The notes under the pieces: generated by a model
Database searches by the model: none
What the model was told of the DNA's origin: nothing
The model's input: only the letters and a program-made list of their open reading frames with translations
Shown here: piece by piece, positions 1 through 7,975 of the stretch
Position numbering within the stretch: the stretch's first letter is position 1
Layout: each line of letters starts with the position of its first letter
Origin: an uncultured Collinsella sp.
GTDB taxonomy: Bacteria > Actinomycetota > Coriobacteriia > Coriobacteriales > Coriobacteriaceae
Direction: 5' to 3'
Assembly (NCBI GenBank): GCA_934655755.1
Contig: CAKUHA010000031.1
Location: forward strand, 1 to 10,117
Length of the DNA: 10,117 nucleotides
Translations under genes and position numbers: made by a program

Positions 1-983
1 AAGGAGAAGGAGTCGGAGCCGATCGTCATGACGACGCCGCGCTTCTTGGCCTCGCGCAGGCAGTCGTAGTTGCGCTGGAGCTCCTTCTCAACCAGGGTGC
101 CCTCGTACTCGTCGTGCAGCTCGGGGACGTAGACGGGCGGATAGGTGGAGTACCAGGTGGGCAGGAAGGCAATCGTCGGGGTAAAGAAGGTACCCTGCTC
201 GGCCATGAGGTCCATGGTGCGCTCATCGATGTCGAAGCCGTGAATCAGCTGCTCGCAGCCAAAGCGGACGGAATCGTAGGCAGCGGCGTGGTTGTTGTAG
301 CAGTGGCTCCACACGGGGATGCCGACCATCTTGGCCTCTTCGACCACGGCCTGGATCTCCTCGGAGCAGTAGTGTTGGTCGCGACCGGAGTCCCAGCGCC
401 AGATGCCGCCACCGGTAGCCCAGATCTTGATGGCGTCGGGGTTCTCACGCAGGCGACGACGGACAGCCTTGCGCAGATCCCAAGGACCGTCGACCTGGTC
501 GCCCCAGGGGTGCGATTCCTTGTTGAGCTCCTGGGTGCAGTGGTGGGAGTCGCCGTGGCCGGCAACGCGGCAGAAGCCAAGGCCGGTAGCCAGAACGCGC
601 GGGCCCTTAAAGACGCCCTTGTCGATGCAGTCGCGAATCTGGATGCCAAAGCGGCCGATCTCGCAGACGGTGGTGAGGCCGTGGGTGAGGCAGTCATAGG
701 CCTGCTTGACGGCGACGGCCTGCTTCTCGAGGAGCGGCTGCATGACCCAGTCGGTGTCATCGTCGGTCAGGTTGCCCGAGAAGTGCAGGTGGGTGTCGAT
801 CAGGCCGGGAAGGACGGTCTTGCCGGCGGCGTCGATAACCTCAATGCCCTCGGGAAGGTCCTGCATGACGCCGGCATACTCAATCTTGCCGTTGTCGTCG
901 ACGAGAACAAGAGAGTTCTCGACCGGCTCGGCGCCGGTGCCGTCGATGAGCTTGCCGCCAACGATTGCATACTTAGTGGACAT
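1..983 (-). CDS. Metal-dependent amidohydrolase (imidazolonepropionase/prolidase-like), 3' end cut by the window edge
   Basis: Reading back from ATG 983, 327 residues are visible. All the metal-site positions of the amidohydrolase superfamily can be seen: HxH at His65 and His67 (DTHLHFSG), a Lys186 in AIKIW that fits the carboxylated bridging lysine, His227 (WSHCYNN), His248 (LIHGFD) and Asp324 (GSDS), just before the edge. This arrangement is typical of cytoplasmic binuclear-metal amidohydrolases of the imidazolonepropionase-related group, which includes Xaa-Pro dipeptidases and other cyclic-amide or peptide hydrolases; the substrate cannot be read from sequence. Family members are usually about 400 residues, so roughly 80 C-terminal residues are missing. 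No signal peptide is seen. The start follows a strong AGGAGG site (988-993). The gene lies 131 bases downstream of an APC permease on the same strand, suggesting that the permease imports its substrate. Confidence 0.88.
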   Translation of the reverse strand, partial: MSTKYAIVGGKLIDGTGAEPVENSLVLVDDNGKIEYAGVMQDLPEGIEVIDAAGKTVLPGLIDTHLHFSGNLTDDDTDWVMQPLLEKQAVAVKQAYDCLTHGLTTVCEIGRFGIQIRDCIDKGVFKGPRVLATGLGFCRVAGHGDSHHCTQELNKESHPWGDQVDGPWDLRKAVRRRLRENPDAIKIWATGGGIWRWDSGRDQHYCSEEIQAVVEEAKMVGIPVWSHCYNNHAAAYDSVRFGCEQLIHGFDIDERTMDLMAEQGTFFTPTIAFLPTWYSTYPPVYVPELHDEYEGTLVEKELQRNYDCLREAKKRGVVMTIGSDSFS

Positions 984-1065
984 GGTTCCTCCTTATGGAT
1001 CCATATAGTGGGCGAGGCCGTGTTGGGTTAAGGCCTCACAAAGCTACCCAAGTGGTGCCGGGTTC

Positions 1066-1094
1066 GGTGCGCGGAAGAGAGGGTCCCGCGCACC
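1066..1094 (-). other. Intercistronic hairpin between permease and amidohydrolase
   Basis: GGTGCGCGG (1066-1074) and CCGCGCACC (1086-1094) form a perfect 9-bp GC-rich stem with an 11-base loop. It starts about 20 bases beyond the permease stop codon. There is no T-tract on either side, so it is not a standard intrinsic terminator; it could stabilise the permease mRNA, pause RNA polymerase or act as a weak terminator. A perfect 12-base palindrome TATGGATCCATA (994-1005) sits just upstream of the amidohydrolase ribosome binding site, with no assigned role. Confidence 0.4.
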
Positions 1095-1114
1095 TGATCC
1101 GCCCCGGCTAGGCG

Positions 1115-2566
1115 TTACTTTTTGCGGGAATTGGTGAAGGCCATGAGAGCCAGGCCGATGGCCAGCCAGCCGATCACGATGCTCCACTCCACCATGTTGA
1201 GGGAGGCGGGAGAGAACGGGATCACGAGCAGGCCGATGATGATGGCGCAGGCGCCGATAGCGAGGCAGATGCCAAACTTGCCACCGGGCACCTCGTAGGG
1301 ACGAGGCAGATCGGGCTCGGTGAAGCGCATGCGCAGGCAAGCGAGGGCGACCATACCGCAGGAGAAGATAAAGGCGAGAGCCGACACGTTGGTCAGAGGG
1401 ATGAGCATGTTCTTGCCCAGGAACGGACCGACGACGGTGATGACGCCCAGGACGACGCAGGCGAGCTTGGGAGCGCCGGAGTTGGGATCGACCTCGGCGA
1501 ACTGCTCGGGCAGCTGGCCCTTGCGGCCCATGGCGAGCATGATGCGGCTCGTGGCGCCGTAGAAGGAGTTCATGGGGCCCATGGGTCCAAGCGTGGCGAT
1601 GACGAGCATGGCCAGATACAGGAGCATGTTGATGCCCTTGAGGCAGGCGAGCGCGGGAACCGGGCTCTTAACGAACTCGTGCCAGTCGAGGATGGTGCCA
1701 AACGAGTAGATGCAGACCATGTAGAAACCGCCGGCGGCCAGCAGGGCCAGGGAGATGATCTTGCCGAACTTGTTCCAGTTGAGGCCCTCGGCCGCTTCCT
1801 CAGCCTGCTGGGGAATGGTGTCGAAGCCGGCGTAGAAGAACGGGGTCAGAACCAGAACCGACACGATGCCGGCGAACAGGCTGGTGCTCTCGGTAGCGGC
1901 CTTACCGCCGCCAGCACCGGTGACCTGGGAGAACACGGGCATGGCGTTGTCCGGCGAGCCGGTGAACAGCGAGACGCCCATGGCGAGCAGCATGCCGCAG
2001 AGCAGAGCCTTGGTCAGGAAGGCCTGGAGCTTGGCGGCCGAGCTGGCACCGCGGAAGTTGAGGAAGATGACGTAGACTGCAAAGCCGAGCGCGATCAGCG
2101 TCGGGAACAGGTAAACGTCGGCGCCCAGGATGGTGTAGAGCTTGACGGCGCGCAGCCACTCAAGACCGGGCAGGCTGCCGAACATCTCGGACACGAGGGT
2201 CGAGATGGCGATGGCCTCCCACGGGCACAGAATGCCGTTGCCCAAAGCCAGGAGCCAACCGGTGATGTAGCTCAGCGTACGGCCAAAGCTACGGTCGACG
2301 TACTCGACGATGCCGCCCGAGATGGGGATAGCAGCCGTGAGCTCACCGAAAACAGCTCCGACGGGCACGAGGAAGATTGCACCCAAGAGGAATGCGATCA
2401 TAGCGGGAACGGGACCGCCGCCCACGACCATCCAGTCGCCGACCTGCAGAACCCAGCCGGTGCCGATGATGGCACCAAAGCCGATGGTGAAGAAGTTCCA
2501 GAGCGAGAGCGTTTTCTTCATGCCGCCGTTATCCTCGACTGCAACCTCTGCGTTCGTATCCGCCAT
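1115..2566 (-). CDS. APC-superfamily amino acid/polyamine permease
   Basis: 483 residues, the usual length of a 12-helix APC transporter. Seen: a polar N-terminus (1-17), then the TM1 motif GAIIGTGW (31-38), the substrate-site signature of the APC fold; GFDTIPQQAEE (248-257 region) at TM6; the cytoplasmic loop SRIMLAMGRKGQLP (340-353); and LPRPYEVPGG (419-429) before the last helices. It sits in the inner membrane and probably imports an amino acid, short amide or similar compound by proton or sodium symport, or by exchange; the substrate is not predictable. The start at ATG 2566 follows an AAAGGAGGGG ribosome binding site; Met16 (MKKTLSL) is a weaker alternative. It is the first gene of a probable two-gene unit with the downstream amidohydrolase, which may act on the imported compound. 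The antisense reading frames over it are shadows. Confidence 0.9.
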   Translation of the reverse strand: MADTNAEVAVEDNGGMKKTLSLWNFFTIGFGAIIGTGWVLQVGDWMVVGGGPVPAMIAFLLGAIFLVPVGAVFGELTAAIPISGGIVEYVDRSFGRTLSYITGWLLALGNGILCPWEAIAISTLVSEMFGSLPGLEWLRAVKLYTILGADVYLFPTLIALGFAVYVIFLNFRGASSAAKLQAFLTKALLCGMLLAMGVSLFTGSPDNAMPVFSQVTGAGGGKAATESTSLFAGIVSVLVLTPFFYAGFDTIPQQAEEAAEGLNWNKFGKIISLALLAAGGFYMVCIYSFGTILDWHEFVKSPVPALACLKGINMLLYLAMLVIATLGPMGPMNSFYGATSRIMLAMGRKGQLPEQFAEVDPNSGAPKLACVVLGVITVVGPFLGKNMLIPLTNVSALAFIFSCGMVALACLRMRFTEPDLPRPYEVPGGKFGICLAIGACAIIIGLLVIPFSPASLNMVEWSIVIGWLAIGLALMAFTNSRKK

Positions 2567-2919
2567 TGTTCCCCTCCTTTCCTTGTTTGACGCCCCTTGG
2601 CGTCACCCCTTGCGCAGCTTGTTTTGCCGCGCGCTTTTAGTTCGTGGCCCTACGATACGGCCTTGGAGCCGCGACACCGCCCATAGCTCGACCGAAGGCA
2701 GAAGCGCATAACGAACGGCGCTGTTTTTGGGACGAACGGCTGGGGACGCCATTTTTCTTGGGCGCCCATTTGCCCGTCTTTGAACCGACGCCGCCACAGC
2801 AGCCGACGCTCGGCGTGGCAGCGTTCATACCGTTTGTAGGGCTTTTGGCGCATATCCCCACGTGCCGCACATCTTTTTATGTAGGATAGACAAGTTACAC
2901 ATGAGGCAAGGTGGTTCGA
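2567..2919. other. Divergent intergenic region with no convincing gene
   Basis: This 353-base stretch separates two divergently transcribed genes and must hold both promoters, but I could not identify a convincing -35/-10 pair for either. It contains the leader palindrome at 2588-2605, a small palindrome TGGGCGCCCA (2759-2768), and a two-step hairpin at 2793-2819 (GCCAC/GTGGC outer arms, GCCGA/TCGGC inner arms). Short open frames on both strands have no recognisable protein features and no good ribosome binding site. Confidence 0.5.
2588..2605 (-). promoter_or_regulatory. Perfect inverted repeat in the permease leader
   Basis: TGACGCC and GGCGTCA are perfectly complementary 7-base arms around a 4-base spacer. 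The repeat lies about 20 bases upstream of the permease start, immediately before its ribosome binding site (about 2570-2577). In RNA it forms a compact tetraloop hairpin; in DNA it could be an operator half-site pair. The symmetry and position are seen; any function is inferred. Confidence 0.4.
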
Positions 2920-3921
2920 ATGGCATACGGATACAGCGACGACGATCGGCGGCCACAAAGCGTGCGCCTTGCCGGCCGTACCGCGCCGACGCCCAGAAGC
3001 ACCTCCGGCAACGACAGCCCGCAACGGCCACAAGAGCGGCCCGGGGCTTCGCCCCGGCAACAGAGCGGTACCGTGAAACAGCCAAGCAACGTAAGCACGG
3101 GCACGCGCCAACGCCAGGCCGACGCATCGCAGCCACGCCGCCATGATCGCCGTAAGACCGGCTACTTCGTTAAGCGCTCCTTTTCGCAACCCCAACGCGG
3201 CCGCGGCAGCTCGGGCTCTCGTCCCGCGCCACATGCCAATAGCCATGGACTGCCCGTCCGCCGCCTTCGCCTTGCGCTTTGTTCCATTGCCGCCTGCCTG
3301 GCCTTTTTGCTCTTGGGATCCTGTATCTCTCACGGCTCGGCCGGCCTGGAGCCTGCCGCCGAGGAAAAGCTCCTCAAGGCCCCGGTCGCGCCCGGTTACT
3401 CGTTTGCTTTTTCGACTCCGCGCTCGCAGTGGAGCGCCGGCATCATGCCGCATATCTACCAGATCGATCCCGCATGGTCGGAGCTGCCCTATGCCGGCGG
3501 CACCATCCGCCAAAACGGCTGCGGCCCTACCTGCCTCACCATGGTCTATATCTTTAAAACCGGACACACCGATATGACGCCGGCCGATATGTGTGCGCTT
3601 TCCGAAGCCGGCAACTACGCCCCCACCGGAGCCACCGAATGGTCGCTTATGACCAGCGGCGCATGGCGGCTGGGACTCAACGGAACGCAGCTTTATAACG
3701 ACCGCGCCTCGATGACCCAGGCGCTTCGCTCGGGTGCGCCCATCATCGCCGCAGTGCGCCCCGGCACCTTTACCAACGTGGGCCACTACATCGTGCTCTA
3801 CGGTATCGACGATGCCAACCAGATTGGCGTCTACGATCCCAACTCGGCCAGCCGCAGCGCCCGCCGCTGGGGCGTCGTAGAGGTCCTCAACGAAGTCGAA
3901 GCCATGTGGGCCTACTACTAG
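2920..3921 (+). CDS. Membrane-anchored C39-like (papain-fold) cysteine peptidase
   Basis: 333 residues from ATG 2920, chosen because AAGGTGG (2908-2914) lies 5 bases upstream; a GTG at 2911 would overlap that site. Residues 1-115 are hydrophilic, rich in Arg, Gln, Pro and Ser, and probably disordered in the cytoplasm. One hydrophobic helix (about 116-134) ends in LGSC135, which resembles a lipobox but lies far from the N-terminus, so a single-pass type II anchor is more likely. The exported C-terminal half (about 170-333) matches the Peptidase_C39_2 pattern: Cys201 in QNGCGPTC, His289 in VGHYIVLYG and Asp306 in VYDPNS form the expected triad. It may process or remodel a cell-surface or secreted peptide or protein, but the substrate is unknown. 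There is no adjacent ABC exporter or leader-peptide gene, so this is not a bacteriocin-maturation C39 domain in an obvious setting. Its stop codon coincides with the first base of a dispersed repeat. Confidence 0.82.
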   Translation: MAYGYSDDDRRPQSVRLAGRTAPTPRSTSGNDSPQRPQERPGASPRQQSGTVKQPSNVSTGTRQRQADASQPRRHDRRKTGYFVKRSFSQPQRGRGSSGSRPAPHANSHGLPVRRLRLALCSIAACLAFLLLGSCISHGSAGLEPAAEEKLLKAPVAPGYSFAFSTPRSQWSAGIMPHIYQIDPAWSELPYAGGTIRQNGCGPTCLTMVYIFKTGHTDMTPADMCALSEAGNYAPTGATEWSLMTSGAWRLGLNGTQLYNDRASMTQALRSGAPIIAAVRPGTFTNVGHYIVLYGIDDANQIGVYDPNSASRSARRWGVVEVLNEVEAMWAYY

Positions 3922-3970
3922 TCATTGGACGCTCATTGGGGACAGACTTAAATGAGTGGTCGTCGGGGAC
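3921..3970 (+). repeat. Dispersed repeat, copy 1 (GGGGACAGACTTA type)
   Basis: These 50 bases match 10036-10085 in the same orientation at 44 of 50 positions; the core at 3933-3957 is identical over 25 bases. The unit contains GGGGACAGACTTA (3938-3950), and a near-copy GGGGACAGTCTTA follows at 3965-3977. The repeat begins at the last base of the peptidase stop codon. The sub-motif TTGGACGCTCATT (3925-3937) recurs exactly at 4179-4191. It is non-coding and resembles REP-like or MITE-end sequence; its exact family is not known to me. Confidence 0.8.
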
Positions 3971-4035
3971 AGTCTTACGGACGCCGGCCGAGAGCAGACG
4001 AAAAGGGCCATCCCGAACTGCTTGGAACTGCCAGC

Positions 4036-4085
4036 ACGGAAAGCGCATCCTGCTTTGGGGCCCAATAGCGGGATGCGCTTTCCGT
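4036..4085. repeat. Long palindromic hairpin built from two opposed GGATGCGCTTTCCG motifs
   Basis: ACGGAAAGCGCATCC (4036-4050) is perfectly complementary to GGATGCGCTTTCCGT (4071-4085). The 20-base interior is itself nearly symmetric, with GCT/AGC and TTGGG/CCCAA arms, so nearly the whole 50 bases can fold. No T-tract follows on either strand, which argues against an ordinary terminator. This is typical of REP/BIME-like extragenic palindromes. Confidence 0.75.
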
Positions 4086-4208
4086 TAGCGGCCCGTTTGG
4101 GAAACTAGGGACCGCTTTTCGACAAAAATCCGGGATGCATTTTCCGATTGAGGGCCTCAAGGGAAACCGCACCCCATGTTGGACGCTCATTCTGGGATGT
4201 GCTTTCCG
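4070..4208 (+). repeat. Three 15-base direct repeats at exact 62-base spacing
   Basis: GGGATGCGCTTTCCG (4070-4084), GGGATGCATTTTCCG (4132-4146) and GGGATGTGCTTTCCG (4194-4208) start exactly 62 bases apart. The sequences between them are much less alike, with a shared GGGAAAC at about 4100 and 4161. This suggests either a decayed tandem array of about 62-base units or conserved short sites in a diverged context. A fourth related motif, GGGATGCGCCTTCCC, lies at 10020-10034. Short repeat length, few copies and variable spacers that are not CRISPR-like make a CRISPR array unlikely. Confidence 0.65.
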
Positions 4209-4228
4209 CAGTTGATCGATGCGGCCTT

Positions 4229-4269
4229 TAAGGACTGTCCCAAGCTGCCGGCAGGAAAGGAACGTCCCC
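4229..4269 (-). repeat. Inverted GGGACAG/GGGGACGTTC motifs at the right end of the repeat region
   Basis: TAAGGACTGTCCC (4229-4241) is the inverted form of the GGGGACAGTCTTA motif at 3965-3977, with one extra base. GGAACGTCCCC (4259-4269) is the inverted form of GGGGACGTTC seen at 10081-10089. The palindrome CTGCCGGCAG (4245-4254) lies between them. Inverted ends at both sides of 3921-4269 suggest a small element bounded by terminal repeats. Confidence 0.6.
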
Positions 4270-4316
4270 AAGTGCCGGGTTTCCGCAGCCTGCAATGCTC
4301 CTCATGAACAGCCGCC

Positions 4317-4358
4317 TCAATAACAAAAGCCCCCGCGGCCGAAGCGGACCGCGGGGGC
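4317..4358 (-). terminator. Rho-independent terminator of the beta-glucoside PTS operon
   Basis: GCCCCCGCGG (4329-4338) pairs perfectly with CCGCGGGGGC (4349-4358) around a 10-base loop. Read on the minus strand, the stem is followed directly by TTTTGTTATT. It begins 16 bases past the stop of the 6-phospho-beta-glucosidase gene, at the end of the operon. Confidence 0.9.
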
Positions 4359-4374
4359 AACAGACCTGCAAGAG

Positions 4375-7180
<2,806 letters not shown>

Positions 7181-7189
7181 GGTTGCCTC

Positions 7190-7483
7190 CTAACCCAACA
7201 GCGACTGGGCGAGTGCCAGCACGTTGGCGGCGTTGCCCATGCCGTAGTCCTGTGCGGGGATGACCGCGGTCGGCTTACCGCTCCCCTGCTTGACGGTGTT
7301 GAGCTGGTAGGACACCTGCGGCCCCAAGAGCAGCACGTCATAATTGGCGCACGTCTCCTGATACTCGCCGATACCCACCGCATCGATATCAAGCTCGATG
7401 CCGTTTTGCTCCGCATATTTCTCGAGTTTCTTCATCAGAATGCTTGTAGACAGACCAGCTGCGCAAACAAGAAGGATCTTCAT
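7190..7483 (-). CDS. PTS lactose/cellobiose-family EIIB phosphocarrier
   Basis: 97 residues from ATG 7483. Cytoplasmic phosphocarrier that takes phosphate from EIIA and passes it to the sugar bound in EIIC. It begins MKILLVCAAGLSTSIL, so Cys7 in the P-loop-like CAAGLSTS motif is the phosphorylation site, as in CelA/LicB proteins. The upstream ATG at 7501 would add six residues but has no ribosome binding site, whereas ATG 7483 has AAGGG 8 bases upstream and gives the typical family N-terminus. The 13-base palindrome AAGGGATTCCCTT (7484-7496) covers that binding site. It sits 46 bases after the EIIA gene and 9 bases before EIIC. Confidence 0.93.
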   Translation of the reverse strand: MKILLVCAAGLSTSILMKKLEKYAEQNGIELDIDAVGIGEYQETCANYDVLLLGPQVSYQLNTVKQGSGKPTAVIPAQDYGMGNAANVLALAQSLLG

Positions 7484-7529
7484 AAGGGATTCCCTTCGCA
7501 TTGATTGGTTGGATAGTCACCGCACGCCG

Positions 7530-7856
7530 CTAGGCGTTCTTGGTTGCAGTGCGCTCATACAGGCAGATCAGCTCCTGCACGAGCTCCTGAGCAAGCATGG
7601 AGCACATGAGGTGGTCCTGAGCATGGACCAGCAACACATCCACCGACAGATGCTCGCCCGCTGCCTCAGTCGAAAGCAGCTGCGTTTGGATGTGGTGAGC
7701 CTTGATTCCCGCATCCTTTGACTGCTTCATGAGTTTGGCGGCGGCGTCAAAATCCCCCGCCTTTGCCTTTTCAAGGGCTTCGAAGGCAAGGCTGCGTGCC
7801 TCTCCCGCTGCAGCGACCAGCTGAAACGAAACCATCTCGGTTCCCTGATCGTCCAT
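7530..7856 (-). CDS. PTS lactose/cellobiose-family EIIA phosphocarrier
   Basis: 108 residues, the usual size of the all-helical, trimeric Lac/Cel EIIA (LacF, CelC, LicA). It accepts phosphate from HPr on His78 in VDVLLVHAQDHLM and hands it to the EIIB Cys; Asp81 in the same motif corresponds to the residue that coordinates the metal at the trimer axis. An amphipathic helical N-terminal half (about 10-50) is visible. The start at ATG 7856 follows AGGAG with 6-base spacing. First structural gene of the operon, 119 bases downstream of the regulator. Confidence 0.93.
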   Translation of the reverse strand: MDDQGTEMVSFQLVAAAGEARSLAFEALEKAKAGDFDAAAKLMKQSKDAGIKAHHIQTQLLSTEAAGEHLSVDVLLVHAQDHLMCSMLAQELVQELICLYERTATKNA

Positions 7857-7975
7857 AACGGTCTCCTCTCCCGTGATGTTTGGTTTGTACTTGAATATTC
7901 GAAACGCCTATCTCCCGCCCGCAATCCTCGAGGTTTATTGCAGGTAGACTGACAGGGTCATCGACAAAAGAAGTC
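7857..7975 (-). promoter_or_regulatory. Intergenic leader between regulator and PTS genes, with candidate operator
   Basis: This 119-base gap is the likely site of the PTS-operon promoter. An inverted repeat at 7921-7941 has GCAAT and ATTGC arms enclosing the 8-base palindrome CCTCGAGG; another palindrome GAATATTC lies at 7893-7900. I could not settle on a -35/-10 pair, and saw no terminator for the regulator, so read-through from the regulator is also possible. Binding by the upstream regulator is inferred from position alone. Confidence 0.45.

Larger units (their letters stand above)
3921..4269. mobile_element. Candidate non-autonomous repeat element (MITE/BIME-like)
   Basis: The roughly 350 bases between the peptidase stop and the PTS-operon terminator have GGGGACAG-type motifs facing inward from both ends and a palindrome plus periodic repeats inside. 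There is no transposase and no convincing coding frame. A target-site duplication was not found by eye. The boundaries and mobility are inference; alternatively it is an accumulation of separate REP-like units. Confidence 0.4.

Noticed and set aside
114..1031. 305-residue open frame on the plus strand
   Set aside because: It lies antisense to the amidohydrolase, whose frame carries all the metal-ligand motifs and a strong ribosome binding site. It is a GC-rich shadow frame with low-complexity Gly/Val/Asp content.
1679..2590. 303-residue plus-strand frame
   Set aside because: Antisense to the APC permease; composition is Glu/Gly/Asp-rich, as expected from the complement of a membrane-protein gene. 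No domain is recognisable.
2644..2889. 81-residue plus-strand frame in the divergent intergenic region
   Set aside because: No ribosome binding site, no recognisable motif and an overlapping competing frame on the minus strand; it probably reflects GC-rich sequence with few stops.
2650..3786. 378-residue minus-strand frame
   Set aside because: It overlaps the C39-like peptidase gene in antisense. The plus-strand frame has a coherent membrane helix, catalytic triad and ribosome binding site; the minus frame is Arg/Gly/Ala-rich with no motif.
4070..4208. CRISPR array
   Set aside because: Only three imperfect 15-base repeats with 47-base spacers, no cas genes nearby, and the motif also occurs inverted and isolated elsewhere. 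This does not fit CRISPR repeat length or uniformity.
3975..4295. 106-residue minus-strand frame within the repeat region
   Set aside because: It is made almost wholly of the intergenic repeats and palindrome. There is no ribosome binding site or domain, and the repeated amino acid patterns simply follow the DNA repeats.
7857..7975. BglG/LicT-type antiterminator RNA with overlapping terminator
   Set aside because: No strong terminator hairpin with a T-tract is present, and the regulator has DNA-binding HTH domains rather than the CAT RNA-binding domain.
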